Source of the DNA: an uncultured Cocleimonas sp.
GTDB taxonomy: Bacteria; Pseudomonadota; Gammaproteobacteria; Thiotrichales; Thiotrichaceae
Assembly: GCA_937974135.1 (NCBI GenBank)
Contig: CALJIH010000006.1
Location: 1-44,015, forward strand
Direction: 5' to 3'
Length of the DNA: 44,015 nucleotides
A program made the position numbers and the translations under genes. Below the pieces are notes generated by a model. The model was not told the DNA's origin and made no database searches. It saw nothing but the letters and a program-made list of their open reading frames with translations. Positions 17,604-28,473 of the stretch are shown here, piece after piece (position 1 is the stretch's first letter; the number at the start of each line of letters is the position of its first letter).

Positions 17604-18521
17604 ATGAGTGCAACAATAGATAAAAAACCAATTTTGCCGGGGTTCATTAGCCTTTTATTGGTTATTGCATTAGGGGTATCACTAGCAAAACTGATGTGGT
17701 TGATAATTACTCCACAACAGCAATTAGTGCTTAAGCCTCAAAACAATAAAGTTGCTTCTCTGAACAAAAAGGAAACAACTAATTACGGCAAGCTCATTGC
17801 AGATCAACATATTTTTGGTGAGGTGGTCATCAAGAAAAAACCTGTTAAACCAAAAAAACAGACTGTAAAAGTTGTAAAGCCAAAAGCACCCAAAGTTAAA
17901 CTAAATGCTAAGCTGCATGGGATAGTAGCTTATAAATCCCAAGAAGGTTTTGCTCTTATATCAAATAATAATGCTCGTCAAAAAGTTTATGCCAAAGGTG
18001 ATACATTACAGGAAGGGGTTACAATTAGCGATATCCTCCCAACAAAAGTCTTAGTTGATAATAATGGTATTGTTGAAGAGTTACTTATTCCAAAGAAGAT
18101 TAAAACAAATAAATCAAGGGCGTCACAAAAATCAGGGACTAGATCACTGGCAAACTTACCTAAATATACGGCTACTCCTTTGCCAACAGGTGATGTTCCA
18201 CAAGCAGGAGCGAAGCCTGATTTAAATCAATTTAGACAAGAAATATTGGCAAATCCACAAAAACTAACGGATATAGTTAGAGCATCACCGGCGGTAATTA
18301 ATGGTGAATTTATTGGATTTCGTGTTCGTTCTGGCAAAAATAGGAAACTCTTTAGGCAGCTCAACTTTCGTGCAAATGACATTATTACTGAAGTTAATGG
18401 CATTGTGTTAGATGATGCTAATAAAGGAGTCCAAGTTCTTGGAGAACTAGAAAGTGCGACAAACCTATCTATAAAAGTAAAGCGTGGTAATCAAGAAGTG
18501 TTTATAGACCATAGTTTTTAA
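17604..18521 (+). CDS. gspC: Type II secretion system protein GspC
   Basis: Inner-membrane component of the type II secretion apparatus that links the cytoplasmic-membrane platform to the GspD secretin. The 305 residues show the expected order: short cytoplasmic start, one transmembrane helix at about 11-35, a Pro/Lys-rich linker, the homology region at about 90-155 (KLHGIVAYKSQEGFALISNN, YAKGDTL, ILPTKVLVDNNG), and a C-terminal PDZ-type domain at about 205-305 (GFRVRSGKNRKLFRQLNFRA, then NDIITEVNGIVLDD). No gspD or other gsp gene is adjacent; apbE follows after 34 bases. It is separated from its usual operon, or the rest lies elsewhere. Confidence 0.87.
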   Translation: MSATIDKKPILPGFISLLLVIALGVSLAKLMWLIITPQQQLVLKPQNNKVASLNKKETTNYGKLIADQHIFGEVVIKKKPVKPKKQTVKVVKPKAPKVKLNAKLHGIVAYKSQEGFALISNNNARQKVYAKGDTLQEGVTISDILPTKVLVDNNGIVEELLIPKKIKTNKSRASQKSGTRSLANLPKYTATPLPTGDVPQAGAKPDLNQFRQEILANPQKLTDIVRASPAVINGEFIGFRVRSGKNRKLFRQLNFRANDIITEVNGIVLDDANKGVQVLGELESATNLSIKVKRGNQEVFIDHSF

Positions 18522-18555
18522 AATCACAGCCAGACTTGATTAGCAGAAATTTTGG

Positions 18556-19584
18556 ATGAAATTAATCACAGCTTTAACTCTTTATATTCTAATCCTCTTT
18601 TGTAATGCGTGTGAATCTAGCTCTACCCCAAAAACTAACAATGATAATTTGAAAAGCTTATTGTATGGAAAAACAATGGGGACGAGTTATAACATAGCTA
18701 TCATCCATTCAAGCAAACTCAATATAGATAATAAATCACTGCAACAAAAAATAGATAATTTACTTTTAAAGTTAAATCAACAAGTTTCAACCTACATAAA
18801 AAAATCTCAAATAAGTCAATTCAACGAAAATAAAAACACTGAATGGCAAACCATTGATTATGACTTTTTTTCTATTCTAGAAGCCGCTCAAAATATTAGT
18901 AAAGTGAGTAATGGCTCATATGATGCAACTATTTCACCATTAATTGAGCTCTGGGGCTTTGGTGTAAAAGAGCAGAATAAACCTCCAACAAAGATACAAA
19001 TAGATTCTGTAAAGTCAAAAGTTGGCTATAAATTCTTAGAATTAGAACCCACGAAAAACGCTATTAAGAAAATAATTCCTGAGATGCGCATAGACCTCTC
19101 GAGTATTGCAAAAGGCTATGCCGTAGATCTCATTAGTCATTTTTTAACAGAACAAGGTTTAACAAACCACTTAATTGAAATTGGAGGAGAACTCAAAGCT
19201 AATGGTTTAAATCAAGAGAATAAAAAATGGCGTATAGCTGTGGAACAACCAAACTTAAGCGTAAGCATTACTCAAAATGGCATAGAAATAAGCAACTTAG
19301 CAGTAGCTACTTCTGGTGATTATCGTAACTTCTTTATCGAAGATGGAATAAGGCGATCACATATTATTAACCCTAAAACTGGCTATCCCATCAAGCACAA
19401 TCTAGCTTCTGTTACTGTATTACATGAATCAGCAACCATGGCAGATGGTTATGCAACTGCCATTTTAGTTCTGGGAGAAATTGAAGGTAAAAGATTCATT
19501 AAAGAAAATAATATTGATGCGTTAATGGTTATTCGAAAAAACGATAAATATAAGTTCTGGAGCAATTCAGAATTATTTAATTGA
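18556..19584 (+). CDS. apbE: FAD:protein FMN transferase (ApbE), lipoprotein
   Basis: Attaches FMN covalently to Thr or Ser of target flavoproteins, such as the Rnf and Nqr subunits, in the periplasm. 342 residues. A lipoprotein signal is visible, with Cys19 in the ILFCNACESS region. Typical ApbE blocks: GKTMGTSYNIAI, VSTYIKKSQISQFN, LIELWGFG, IDLSSIAKGYAVDLIS, LIEIGGELKANG, and HIINPKTGYPIKHNLASVTV followed by the metal-binding ATMADGYATAILVLG. It lies 34 bases after gspC and may be co-transcribed. No rnf or nqr gene is in view. Confidence 0.95.
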   Translation: MKLITALTLYILILFCNACESSSTPKTNNDNLKSLLYGKTMGTSYNIAIIHSSKLNIDNKSLQQKIDNLLLKLNQQVSTYIKKSQISQFNENKNTEWQTIDYDFFSILEAAQNISKVSNGSYDATISPLIELWGFGVKEQNKPPTKIQIDSVKSKVGYKFLELEPTKNAIKKIIPEMRIDLSSIAKGYAVDLISHFLTEQGLTNHLIEIGGELKANGLNQENKKWRIAVEQPNLSVSITQNGIEISNLAVATSGDYRNFFIEDGIRRSHIINPKTGYPIKHNLASVTVLHESATMADGYATAILVLGEIEGKRFIKENNIDALMVIRKNDKYKFWSNSELFN

Positions 19585-19607
19585 ATTTATCTTATTCAAA
19601 ACTACTT

Positions 19608-19652
19608 AAAAGTAGGGGGGTGTATTCGACAAATTCACATAACTGTTTTTTT
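19608..19652 (-). repeat. Interspersed repeat, copy 5 (diverged long form)
   Basis: The minus strand contains CACCCCCCTACTTTT. The insert region is diverged (TATGTGAATTTGTCGAATA in place of the GAGCTTGTCGAATA type). It lies between the convergent apbE and fba genes, C-rich strand in the fba sense. After CTACTTTT come AAGTA-GTTTTG: CTACTT pairs perfectly with AAGTAG ahead of TTTT. Confidence 0.8.
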
Positions 19653-19666
19653 AACTTTAAAAAGAT

Positions 19667-19693
19667 AAAAAAAGGACACATAAAGCGTCCTTT
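19667..19693 (-). terminator. fba intrinsic terminator
   Basis: On the minus strand, AAAGGACGC pairs with GTGTCCTTT (one G-T wobble) around a TTTAT loop, followed by a T-run. It lies 25 bases past the fba stop. Confidence 0.85.
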
Positions 19694-19717
19694 AAAATAT
19701 ATTAAAAGTAATAATAC

Positions 19718-20782
19718 TTAAGCTATTTTTTGATCTAACTCTCCACTTGCATAACGTTGTTGCATTACATCCAATGAAAGTGGTGTAATTTTTGCTGCAT
19801 TACCTGCACAACCAAATGCCTCATATCTTGCTTTACAAATTTCGCTCATTGCTTTTGTAGATTCTTTCAAGAATTTACGTGGATCAAAATTTGAAGGATT
19901 ATCACAAAAATTCTTACGAATAGATCCAGTTGAAGCCATACGTAAATCAGTATCAATATTTACTTTAGCCACACCATTTTTCAAACCTTCAACAATCTCA
20001 GGTACTGGCACACCATATGTCTGACCCATATCGCCACCATAGTTGTTGATGATATCCAACCAATCTTGTGGTACTGATGATGAACCATGCATAACTAAAT
20101 GTGTGTTAGGTAGGCGTTCGTGGATCTCTTTAATACGATCAATCCTTAAAACATCACCGTCAGGCTCTTTGGTAAATTTATAAGCACCGTGAGATGTTCC
20201 AATTGCAATGGCTAGAGCATCAACATTGGTTGCTCGAACAAAATCTGCTGCCTCTTCAACAGAGGTAAGTAGCATATCCATATCAAGCTTTCCATCAGCA
20301 CCATGACCGTCTTCTTCGCCCATTTCACCGGTTTCTAATGAACCTAAACAACCCAGTTCACCTTCAACTGAAACACCACCAGCATGCGCCATTTTTACAA
20401 CTTCAGCTGTGACCGCTACGTTGTATTCAAAACTTGCAGGGGTTTTCATATCCGCTTCAAGAGATCCATCCATCATTACCGAAGTAAAACCAGATTGAAT
20501 CGAACGCAAACAAACCGCAGGTTCTGAACCATGATCTTGATGCATTGCTATTGGGATATGTGGGTACATCTCATTTGCAGCCAATATCAAATGGCGCAAA
20601 AAAGGCTCTCCTGCATAAGCACGTGCTCCTGCAGAACCTTGTAAAATAACAGGTGAATTGGTCTCATCTGCTGCTTTCATGATGGCCTGCACTTGTTCCA
20701 TATTGTTTACATTAAAAGCAGGCATGCCATAACCGTTTTCAGCTGCATGATCTAACAATTGTCTCATTGAGATTAATGCCAT
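19718..20782 (-). CDS. fba: Class II fructose-bisphosphate aldolase
   Basis: Zinc-dependent cleavage and formation of fructose 1,6-bisphosphate in glycolysis, gluconeogenesis or the Calvin cycle. The 354 residues fit the class IIB, Calvin-type subgroup. Key parts: [19 protein letters not shown], the zinc-site HQDHG segment ([11 protein letters not shown]), [47 protein letters not shown] and [10 protein letters not shown]-type ([12 protein letters not shown]). It is the last gene in the minus-strand order tkt-gap-pgk-pyk-fba, 75 bases after pyk, and ends with its own terminator. Confidence 0.97.
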   Translation of the reverse strand: MALISMRQLLDHAAENGYGMPAFNVNNMEQVQAIMKAADETNSPVILQGSAGARAYAGEPFLRHLILAANEMYPHIPIAMHQDHGSEPAVCLRSIQSGFTSVMMDGSLEADMKTPASFEYNVAVTAEVVKMAHAGGVSVEGELGCLGSLETGEMGEEDGHGADGKLDMDMLLTSVEEAADFVRATNVDALAIAIGTSHGAYKFTKEPDGDVLRIDRIKEIHERLPNTHLVMHGSSSVPQDWLDIINNYGGDMGQTYGVPVPEIVEGLKNGVAKVNIDTDLRMASTGSIRKNFCDNPSNFDPRKFLKESTKAMSEICKARYEAFGCAGNAAKITPLSLDVMQQRYASGELDQKIA

Positions 20783-20857
20783 TGTTCTTCCTCTAAAATT
20801 CTTTTCATTCTGTACAGATAATACCCTAAAAAAACGATATTACGTAGTTCCAACTAT

Positions 20858-22303
20858 CTATCTTACATGGTCACCAACGCGTACGACTTTCATTTGGTTG
20901 GTTCCACCATCTGAACCAGCACCCATCAAATCACCCCGTGTAATAATCACTAGATCACCACTATCAACAACATGGTCTTCCAACAAACGATCAACCACAA
21001 TTTTATTTGCTTGTTGTGAATCCGTTATCTTTTTTCTTATCCAAACAGGGTAAACGCCACGATACATAACTGTTTTGCGGCAAGTTTTTTTATGGTTTGT
21101 CATCGCGTAAATTGGAATACCTGAACTAATTCTAGACATCCATAATGCGGTAGAACCCGATTCTGTTAATGCTCCAATTCCTTTAACACCCATATGGTTT
21201 GCAGCATACATGGTAGACATCGCAATTCCTTCATCAATACGATCAAAGCGCTTTCCAATCCGATGTTTTGACTTTTTCGACCATGTTGATTGCTCTGCTT
21301 CTGCGCAAATATCAGACATGGCACTGACAACCTTTTCAGGGTGTTTACCAACGGCAGTTTCACCCGAAAGCATCACCGCGTCTGTACCATCCATTACCGC
21401 ATTAGCGACATCAAAAACTTCTGCGCGCGTTGGAATCGTATTCTCAATCATGGTTTCCATCATTTGCGTGGCAGTTATTACAGCGCAGTTTTTAGATCTA
21501 GCACGCTTAATTAGTTTCTTCTGAGTAAGTGGAAGGCTAGCATCTCCTATCTCTACCCCTAAATCACCACGTGCAACCATAATCACATCTGAAGCTTCAA
21601 TAATTTGATCTAGCACGGGTTGCTCAACTGCTTCTGCTCGCTCAACTTTAGAAACTATAGCCGCATCACCACCAGCATCATGCATTAAGGAACGTGCTAA
21701 ATCTAAATCTTCAGCACTTCGTGGAAAAGAAACTGCCAAGAAATCTACGCCAATTTTTGCCGCAGTTTTGATATCTTCTTTATCTTTTTCTGTCAAAGCT
21801 TCCGCAGAGATGCCACCACCACGTTTATTGATACCTTTATTGTTTGAGAGAACCCCACCAACAATAACCTTTGTATATATTTCATTACCCTTGACTTCAC
21901 TCACTTGCAATACGATTCTGCCGTCATCTAGCAACAGTTCATCTCCTGCTACGACATCTCTTGGTAATTCTTTATAAGCAATACCAACTCTTTCAGCAGT
22001 ACCTGATAACTTATCTAGACTCGAATCAAGAATGAATGTATCTCCATCATTGATGGTTACTTTATCATTCTCAAATCGTTCTATTCTGATTTTAGGACCT
22101 TGTAAATCGCCTAAAATTGCGACGACTTTATCTAATCTGTCCGCTGCGTCGCGTACCATTTGTGCGCGTTTAATGTGATCTTCTGCTTCACCATGTGAAA
22201 AATTCATGCGCACCACATCTACACCTGCAGCCAGCATTTTTTCAATTGATTCGGGAGTATCCGTTGCGGGGCCCATTGTTGCTACTATTTTAGTTCTTCT
22301 CAT
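20858..22303 (-). CDS. pyk: Pyruvate kinase
   Basis: Converts phosphoenolpyruvate and ADP to pyruvate and ATP. 481 residues. Motifs: [21 protein letters not shown] at the start, [32 protein letters not shown], the catalytic region [44 protein letters not shown] and [16 protein letters not shown]. The C-terminal regulatory domain is present. It is located between pgk (61 bases upstream) and fba, as in many proteobacterial glycolysis/Calvin clusters. Confidence 0.97.
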   Translation of the reverse strand: MRRTKIVATMGPATDTPESIEKMLAAGVDVVRMNFSHGEAEDHIKRAQMVRDAADRLDKVVAILGDLQGPKIRIERFENDKVTINDGDTFILDSSLDKLSGTAERVGIAYKELPRDVVAGDELLLDDGRIVLQVSEVKGNEIYTKVIVGGVLSNNKGINKRGGGISAEALTEKDKEDIKTAAKIGVDFLAVSFPRSAEDLDLARSLMHDAGGDAAIVSKVERAEAVEQPVLDQIIEASDVIMVARGDLGVEIGDASLPLTQKKLIKRARSKNCAVITATQMMETMIENTIPTRAEVFDVANAVMDGTDAVMLSGETAVGKHPEKVVSAMSDICAEAEQSTWSKKSKHRIGKRFDRIDEGIAMSTMYAANHMGVKGIGALTESGSTALWMSRISSGIPIYAMTNHKKTCRKTVMYRGVYPVWIRKKITDSQQANKIVVDRLLEDHVVDSGDLVIITRGDLMGAGSDGGTNQMKVVRVGDHVR

Positions 22304-22364
22304 ATTAATTCTTATCTGTATTTAAAGTAATTAAGTTAAATTTGTTTTATGACGGTGTTATGTT

Positions 22365-23546
22365 CTAGCCCTGTGCACGTTCTTCAAGCATTGCTACAAC
22401 TGGTAGTTTCTTTCCTTCCAAAAATTCAAGAAAAGAACCTCCACCTGTCGAGATATAAGATACCTTGTCAGCAATACCATATTTATCAACCGCTGCTAAA
22501 GTATCTCCACCGCCAGCTACTGAGAAACCTTCTGACTCAGCTATAGCCATTGAAATTGTCTTCGTCCCTTCACCAAATTGATCGAATTCGAATACACCGA
22601 CAGGGCCGTTCCATACGATAGTACCCGCATTTTTTATGACTTCTGCCAGTTCAGCAGCCGATTTAGGGCCTATATCGAAAACCATGTCATCAGCACCAAC
22701 TTCATCAACATTCATTGTGGTTGCTGTTGCGCTTTCAGCAAATTCCTTGGCACAAACCACATCTACAGGTACTGGAATATCACCACCATTTGCTTGTGCT
22801 GCAGATTTTAATTCTCTTGCTGTTTCGACTAAATCTTCTTCATAAAGTGACTTACCAACATTGTGTCCTTCTGCTGCGATAAACGTGTTGGCAATACCTC
22901 CACCCACAATAAGTTGATCAACAACCTTTGATAATGATTCAAGTACGGTAAGTTTTGTTGAGACTTTAGAACCTCCCACCAAAGCAACCATTGGGCGCGC
23001 TGGATTATCTAAGGCTTTTCCAAGCGCTTCTAATTCACCTGCTAAAAGAGGACCAGCACATGCCGTCGGCGCAAACATACCTGCTCCATGTGTAGATGCC
23101 TGAGCACGATGCGCCGTACCAAATGCATCCATTACGTATACATCACATAAATTTGCATACTGTTTTGAGAGGGTTTCATCGTTGGCTTTTTCGCCAGCAT
23201 TAAAACGCACGTTTTCAAGCAGAACTACTTCACCATCTGCAATATCCAGCGATTGATCAAGATACTCAGTAACTAAACTCACATCATTACCTAACAAGCC
23301 ACTCATGTGATCAGCAACCGGTGCTAATGAAAACTCTGCTTCAGGAGAACCTTCAGTTGGTCTACCCAAATGAGACATAATCATCACTTTTGCTCCAGCT
23401 GCAACCGCTTTCTCTATAGTTGGCAAAGATGCTCGAATACGTTTATCTGACGTGACTTTTCCGTCTTTCACAGGAACATTTAAATCCTGTCGAATTAATA
23501 CACGTTTACCTGCAAGATCGAGATCTGTCATTTTAATGACTGACAT
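22365..23546 (-). CDS. pgk: Phosphoglycerate kinase
   Basis: Transfers phosphate between 1,3-bisphosphoglycerate and ADP. 393 residues. Recognised by [99 protein letters not shown] and the nucleotide-site [13 protein letters not shown]. The gap-pgk gap of about 250 bases holds the gap terminator and a repeat, so pgk probably has its own promoter. Confidence 0.98.
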   Translation of the reverse strand: MSVIKMTDLDLAGKRVLIRQDLNVPVKDGKVTSDKRIRASLPTIEKAVAAGAKVMIMSHLGRPTEGSPEAEFSLAPVADHMSGLLGNDVSLVTEYLDQSLDIADGEVVLLENVRFNAGEKANDETLSKQYANLCDVYVMDAFGTAHRAQASTHGAGMFAPTACAGPLLAGELEALGKALDNPARPMVALVGGSKVSTKLTVLESLSKVVDQLIVGGGIANTFIAAEGHNVGKSLYEEDLVETARELKSAAQANGGDIPVPVDVVCAKEFAESATATTMNVDEVGADDMVFDIGPKSAAELAEVIKNAGTIVWNGPVGVFEFDQFGEGTKTISMAIAESEGFSVAGGGDTLAAVDKYGIADKVSYISTGGGSFLEFLEGKKLPVVAMLEERAQG

Positions 23547-23690
23547 GGGGACTCCCTTTTAAGTTAATCTTTGTAAATAATAATTTATAAAATAATCAAT
23601 CTATACAGATGGTCAAACCGATGCGAAATCAGTGACAACTTGGTAGCGCGAAAATGACAGCCCGTAATGTGTTTGTATTTAAAACCCACT

Positions 23691-23712
23691 AAAAGTGGGG
23701 GGGGTGTCTTTT
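23691..23712 (-). repeat. Interspersed repeat, copy 6 (variant, C8 run)
   Basis: The minus strand reads AAAAGACAC8ACTTTT: eight Cs in place of C6-T. It is followed by AGTGGGTTTT. CCCACT pairs exactly with AGTGGG ahead of TTTT, the best terminator-like version of the family. It lies 86 bases past the gap stop in the gap sense. Confidence 0.88.
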
Positions 23713-23750
23713 TTAGATTAATTATTGAACGAATGAATTTATCTAAGCAA

Positions 23751-23774
23751 ACAGGACCCATAATAGGGTCCTGT
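23751..23774 (-). terminator. gap intrinsic terminator
   Basis: Perfect 9-bp stem ACAGGACCC/GGGTCCTGT with a six-base loop, 24 bases past the gap stop. The T-run on the minus strand is short (TTTGCTT). Confidence 0.75.
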
Positions 23775-23798
23775 CATTATTCATGATTGAAAGTTAAA

Positions 23799-24794
23799 TT
23801 AAGCTACATGCCCAACTAAACGTAACATGTTACATGTGTAACCATATTCGTTGTCATACCATGAAACTAATTTCACAAAAGTATCGTCTAATGCAATACC
23901 TGCACCGGCATCAAATATTGACGATGCACTAATACCACGGAAATCTGATGAAACCACTTTGTCTTCAGTGTATTGCAAAGTGCCTTTCATTGAACCTTCA
24001 GATGCTTCTTTAACCGCGTTACAAATTTCTTCATAAGTTGCTGGCTTGTCTAGTTCACAAGTAAGATCAACAACAGAAACATCAACTGAAGGAATACGAA
24101 AAGCCATACCTGTTAGTTTACCGTTTAATTCAGGAAGCACTACACCCACAGCTTTAGCTGCACCAGTAGAAGAAGGAATAATGTTTTCAAATACCGAACG
24201 ACCACCACGCCAATCTTTATTCGATGGGCCATCAACGGCTTTTTGTGAAGCGGTTGCAGCATGAACTGTAGTCATTAAACCGCGTTTAAGACCCCAGTTA
24301 TCGTTAATGATTTTCGCGATTGGGGCAAGACAGTTTGTTGTACATGAAGCGGCAGATACAATCTTCTGGTCAGCATAATCTTCGTGGTTAACGCCATAAA
24401 CGAACATTGGCGTTCCATCTTTAGAAGGTGCTGATTGAACGACTTTCTTCGCTCCCGCATCAATATGAGCCTGACAACTTTCTTCAGTTAAAAAGAAACC
24501 AGTACAATCTAAAACTACATCAGCGTCTATATCACCCCACTTTAATTCAGCAGGGTTACGCTCAGCAGATAAACGAATTCGTTGACCATCAATAACAAAA
24601 TAATCACCATCAACTTCAATTTCACCATCAAAACGACCATGAGCCGTATCGTATTTCAACATATAGGCGAGATAATCATTATCTAATAGATCGTTTATTC
24701 CAACCACTTCTAGGTTAGGAAAGTCTTTTTTTATTGCACGGAAAACCATGCGTCCGATACGTCCAAAACCGTTAATGCCGACTTTAATTGTCAT
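23799..24794 (-). CDS. gap: Glyceraldehyde-3-phosphate dehydrogenase, type I
   Basis: Oxidises glyceraldehyde 3-phosphate to 1,3-bisphosphoglycerate. 331 residues. Visible: the Rossmann start [40 protein letters not shown], the catalytic Cys in [55 protein letters not shown] and [16 protein letters not shown] at the end. Asp in GINDLL at the adenosine-binding position suggests NAD preference, by analogy. It is followed by a terminator and a repeat before pgk. Confidence 0.98.
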   Translation of the reverse strand: MTIKVGINGFGRIGRMVFRAIKKDFPNLEVVGINDLLDNDYLAYMLKYDTAHGRFDGEIEVDGDYFVIDGQRIRLSAERNPAELKWGDIDADVVLDCTGFFLTEESCQAHIDAGAKKVVQSAPSKDGTPMFVYGVNHEDYADQKIVSAASCTTNCLAPIAKIINDNWGLKRGLMTTVHAATASQKAVDGPSNKDWRGGRSVFENIIPSSTGAAKAVGVVLPELNGKLTGMAFRIPSVDVSVVDLTCELDKPATYEEICNAVKEASEGSMKGTLQYTEDKVVSSDFRGISASSIFDAGAGIALDDTFVKLVSWYDNEYGYTCNMLRLVGHVA

Positions 24795-24907
24795 TCGTTT
24801 CTCCTAGTATAAGTTTAATTTAATTAAATATAATATTTTCTGATGTGTTTGGGGTGCAGCATTCTAGCAAACTTTAAGCCTTTGTTACAAATTTAAGTGA
24901 AATTCTA

Positions 24908-26908
24908 TTAGGTAACTTCATTAATTGCTTTAAGTACATTAGATGTTGTAATACCAAAGTGCTCGAATAACTCGGGGGCAGGAGCTGACTCGCCAAAAGT
25001 AGTCATTCCAATCACTTTGCCATGCGTGCCTACATATTTCCACCAACTATCCATTATGGCTGCCTCAACTGCAATGCGTGCGGTTACTGTACTTGGTAAC
25101 ACCGACTCTTTGTATTCATCACTTTGCGCTTCAAATGCATCAACTGATGGCATCGAAACAACGCGAACTTTCTTATCAGATTCTGCAGCTGCTTTCACGG
25201 CTAAATCAACTTCAGACCCAGTAGCAATAACAATCACATCTGGCGTACCATCAGTATCAATCAAAATGTAGCCACCTTTTGCTATATTAGCTATTTGTTC
25301 AACAGTGCGTTCTTGATGCGCTAAATTTTGACGTGAGTAAATTAATGTCGAAGGGCCAGTTTTTCTTTCGATAGCTACCTTCCACGAAACCGCAGTTTCT
25401 ACCGCATCACACGTTCTCCAAACCGCCATATTCGGAATCATCCGTAATGTAGGGATCTGTTCTACCGCTTGGTGCGTCGGGCCATCTTCACCCAAACCAA
25501 TCGAGTCGTGGGTATAAACAAAAATACTTTGTATTTTCATTAATGCAGCCATACGTAATGCATTCCGTGCATATTCTGAGAACATTAAGAAGGTTGCACC
25601 GTATGGCACTAAACCACCATGCAGTGTTATTCCATTCATCATTGCTGACATGCCGAACTCACGCACGCCGTATGAAATATAATTACCTTCAAAGTTCATC
25701 GCTGACGAACCGTTGTTATCATTGATCTTAACGCTAGTATCAACAAAAGTATTATTTGAAGGTGTTAAATCCGCAGAACCCCCAATAAATTCAGGAAGTA
25801 CTGGCGCAAATGCATTCAACGCCATTTTTGATGAAATTCGGGTGGCCTGTGTTGGCGCAGCCTCGTTTATTTCAGCAATTTTTCCTTGTGCATATGCTTC
25901 CCAGTCAGCTGGCAAATCACCTGCTATACGACGCTCAAATTCCGCCGCTTCAGCTGGATAGGCAGCTTTATAAGCGGCAAATTTTTCATCCCATGCTGAT
26001 TCAGCCGCTTTACCCGCTTCTTTTGCATCCCATCCCGCATAGATATCATCTGGAATCACAAATGGTTCGTGATTCCAACCCAAATGCTCACGTGTCGCCG
26101 CAATTTCATCGACACCCAATGCTTCACCATGCACATGATGACCACCACCTTTATTTGGAGCACCTTTACCAATGACTGTTTTACAACAAATGATTGAAGG
26201 CTTATCTGTTTCAGCAATTGCCGCTTCCGTCGCTTTTTTGATCGCTTCAGGATCATGCCCATCTATAGATTGCACATGCCAATTGTATGCTTCAAAACGC
26301 GCAGGCGTATCATCGACAAACCAACCGTCAACATTTCCGTCAATAGAAATATTGTTGTCATCATAAAAACAAATTAGCTTACCTAGGCCAAATGATCCCG
26401 CTAATGAACAAGTCTCATGAGAGATACCTTCCATCAAACAACCATCACCCAAAAAAACATAGGTATTGTGATCGACAATTTCGTGGCCTTCTTTATTGAA
26501 TTGTGCCGCCATAACTTTTTCAGCCAACGCAAAGCCGACTGCGTTAGAGATGCCTTGCCCTAATGGACCTGTGGTAGTCTCAATACCCGGAGCATAACCA
26601 TATTCTGGATGTCCAGGAGTTTTAGAATGTAATTTTCGAAATGCTTTTAAATCATCAATGCCTAAATCATAACCTGTTAAATGCAACACCGAATAGGGCA
26701 ACATCGAACCATGACCGTTTGACATAATAAATCGATCGCGATCGGCCCAATTTGGATTCGTTGGATTGTGCTTCATAAAATCGTTGTACAGCACTTCAGC
26801 AATATCAGCCATTCCCATAGGAGCACCTGGATGACCAGAATTTGGGATTTGGACTGCGTCCATGGTTAAGGCACGAATAGCGTTTGCGAGGGTAGCGCGA
26901 TCAGACAT
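24908..26908 (-). CDS. tkt: Transketolase
   Basis: Thiamine-diphosphate enzyme transferring two-carbon units in the pentose phosphate pathway or Calvin cycle. 666 residues. Motifs: [23 protein letters not shown] at the start, [37 protein letters not shown], the ThDP/Mg motif [14 protein letters not shown] then [34 protein letters not shown] in the pyrimidine domain, and [18 protein letters not shown]. It leads the minus-strand carbon-metabolism block and is divergent from metK. Confidence 0.98.
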   Translation of the reverse strand: MSDRATLANAIRALTMDAVQIPNSGHPGAPMGMADIAEVLYNDFMKHNPTNPNWADRDRFIMSNGHGSMLPYSVLHLTGYDLGIDDLKAFRKLHSKTPGHPEYGYAPGIETTTGPLGQGISNAVGFALAEKVMAAQFNKEGHEIVDHNTYVFLGDGCLMEGISHETCSLAGSFGLGKLICFYDDNNISIDGNVDGWFVDDTPARFEAYNWHVQSIDGHDPEAIKKATEAAIAETDKPSIICCKTVIGKGAPNKGGGHHVHGEALGVDEIAATREHLGWNHEPFVIPDDIYAGWDAKEAGKAAESAWDEKFAAYKAAYPAEAAEFERRIAGDLPADWEAYAQGKIAEINEAAPTQATRISSKMALNAFAPVLPEFIGGSADLTPSNNTFVDTSVKINDNNGSSAMNFEGNYISYGVREFGMSAMMNGITLHGGLVPYGATFLMFSEYARNALRMAALMKIQSIFVYTHDSIGLGEDGPTHQAVEQIPTLRMIPNMAVWRTCDAVETAVSWKVAIERKTGPSTLIYSRQNLAHQERTVEQIANIAKGGYILIDTDGTPDVIVIATGSEVDLAVKAAAESDKKVRVVSMPSVDAFEAQSDEYKESVLPSTVTARIAVEAAIMDSWWKYVGTHGKVIGMTTFGESAPAPELFEHFGITTSNVLKAINEVT

Positions 26909-26957
26909 TCATTCTCTCCTTGAGAGATATCATTATTAAAACAGACTAAAAACGCAT

Positions 26958-26979
26958 AAAAGTAGGGGGGTGTACTTTT
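26958..26979 (-). repeat. Interspersed repeat, copy 7 (variant)
   Basis: The minus strand reads AAAAGTACACCCCCCTACTTTT, then ATGC-GTTTTT. It lies between two divergent genes, upstream of both starts, so this copy cannot end either neighbouring transcript. It is the main exception to the 3'-end pattern. Confidence 0.85.
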
Positions 26980-27163
26980 ATACAGGAATAATTTAATACG
27001 CGGATTTTACCCTAGATAATCATTTTTGCATCCGCTAAATAGCGGTTTTTGCGACAATTTAAAGATAATTTGTGAATTACTCTTATGCATCTAAAAAAAT
27101 AGTAAAAATATGTGATAAATCTAAAAAAACTACGACTATTACTACAAATCTTTAATAATTTAG

Positions 27164-27169
27164 TATAGA
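27164..27169 (+). promoter_or_regulatory. Probable metK -10 box
   Basis: TATAGA at 27164-27169 places a start of transcription around 27176-27180, a few bases before the aptamer begins. No good -35 hexamer is visible. Confidence 0.45.
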
Positions 27170-27183
27170 ATTTCACGCCCAAA

Positions 27184-27277
27184 GTCTGAGGAGCGTTGCA
27201 ATCTGACTAATTCTTCATTATTTATGAAGAAAACAGTTAGGCTAGGCTCAGACAGTTTCAACTTTGCAACGACGCTC
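27184..27277 (+). promoter_or_regulatory. SAH-type riboswitch upstream of metK
   Basis: The sequence fits the S-adenosylhomocysteine aptamer pattern (GAGGAGCGyTGCAA ... AGGCTC ... AACGrCGCTC). P1 is GTCTGAG (27184-27190) with CTCAGAC (27247-27253). The second helix pairs GAGCG and TTGCAA (27191-27201) with TTGCAA and CGCTC (27264-27277), with CGA bulged out. An internal hairpin TTCTTCAT/ATGAAGAA (27211-27231) fills the variable arm. It ends 12 bases before the metK ribosome binding site, so control of translation is likely. Known SAH riboswitches turn genes on when SAH accumulates. Confidence 0.87.
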
Positions 27278-27302
27278 AGCTAATATTTAAGGAGAACTTA
27301 AT

Positions 27303-28457
27303 ATGGCTGGGAATCATTTATTCACATCCGAGTCGGTTTCTGGGGGTCACCCCGATAAGTTGGCAGATCAGGTTTCTGATGCTGTCCTTGATGCAATTCT
27401 AGAACAAGATAAAGATGCACGTGTAGCCTGTGAGACCATGGCTAAAACGGGCATGATCGTACTTGCTGGTGAAATCACCACCAGTGCAGTTATAGATTAC
27501 GAAACAATAGTAAGAAGAACGGTAACCGACATTGGCTATAATTGTTCTGAAGTTGGTTTTGATGGCGAATCATGCGCGGTAATCAATGCGCTTGGTCAAC
27601 AATCACCTGATATCGCAATGGGTGTTGATCGTGAAGATAAAGAGTCACAAGGTGCTGGCGACCAAGGTTTAATGTTTGGTTACGCGAGTAATGAAACTGA
27701 CGTGTTAATGCCTGCGCCAATTACTTATTCTCATCTTCTTGTTGAAAAACAAGCTGAGCTAATGAAAAATGGCACGCTCCCTTTCTTACGTCCCGATGCA
27801 AAAAGTCAGGTTACTTTCAGATATGAAGATGACAAACCTGTTGCAATCGATGCGGTGGTTTTATCTACTCAACATAGCCCTGACATAAGCCTTAAAGATT
27901 TACAAGAAGCAGTTATGGAAGAAATCATCAAACCTATTCTTCCTGCAAACTGGTTAAACTCAGATACGCTTTACCATATTAACCCTACGGGTAATTTCGT
28001 AATCGGCGGCCCTGTGGGAGACTGTGGATTAACAGGTCGTAAGATCATTGTTGATACATACGGTGGAATGGCGCGTCACGGTGGCGGTGCATTTTCTGGT
28101 AAAGATCCATCAAAAGTTGACCGTTCTGCGGCATATGCGGGTCGTTATGTTGCTAAGAACATCGTTGCTGCTGGACTAGCAGAGCGTTGTGAGATTCAAA
28201 TCTCATACGCAATTGGCGTAGCTGAGCCAACTTCGATATCAATTGAAACCTTTGGAACTGGTACGCACTCTGATGAGCAAATTGAAGCATTAGTACGTAA
28301 GCATTTTGATCTTCGTCCATACGGCATTATGACAATGCTTGACTTGCTTCAGCCAATTTACCAGCAAACTGCTGCTTACGGACATTTTGGTCGTGAAGAC
28401 ATCGGTTTACCTTGGGAAAACACTGATAAAGCAGAAGCATTAAAAGCTGACGCGTAA
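27303..28457 (+). CDS. metK: S-adenosylmethionine synthase
   Basis: Makes SAM from methionine and ATP. 384 residues. Clear motifs: [24 protein letters not shown] (ATP and Mg site, written here in part), [30 protein letters not shown] (loop), [40 protein letters not shown] and [19 protein letters not shown]. The leader carries an SAH-type aptamer. The gene is followed by ahcY with a second such aptamer, then metF, giving an activated-methyl-cycle cluster. Confidence 0.98.
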   Translation: MAGNHLFTSESVSGGHPDKLADQVSDAVLDAILEQDKDARVACETMAKTGMIVLAGEITTSAVIDYETIVRRTVTDIGYNCSEVGFDGESCAVINALGQQSPDIAMGVDREDKESQGAGDQGLMFGYASNETDVLMPAPITYSHLLVEKQAELMKNGTLPFLRPDAKSQVTFRYEDDKPVAIDAVVLSTQHSPDISLKDLQEAVMEEIIKPILPANWLNSDTLYHINPTGNFVIGGPVGDCGLTGRKIIVDTYGGMARHGGGAFSGKDPSKVDRSAAYAGRYVAKNIVAAGLAERCEIQISYAIGVAEPTSISIETFGTGTHSDEQIEALVRKHFDLRPYGIMTMLDLLQPIYQQTAAYGHFGREDIGLPWENTDKAEALKADA

Positions 28458-28473
28458 TAATTTTTTAAATACT

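Larger units (their letters stand above)
26909..27302. other. Divergent tkt-metK intergenic region
   Basis: 394 bases. From left to right it holds the tkt ribosome binding site, repeat copy 7 (26958-26979), an AT-rich stretch with the probable metK promoter, and the SAH-type aptamer (27184-27277). The metK ribosome binding site AAGGAGA is at 27289-27295. No ORF is convincing. Confidence 0.8.

Noticed and set aside
19718-26908. Complete Calvin-cycle operon
   Set aside because: No RuBisCO, phosphoribulokinase or cbbR is present. The genes are equally consistent with glycolysis and the pentose phosphate pathway.
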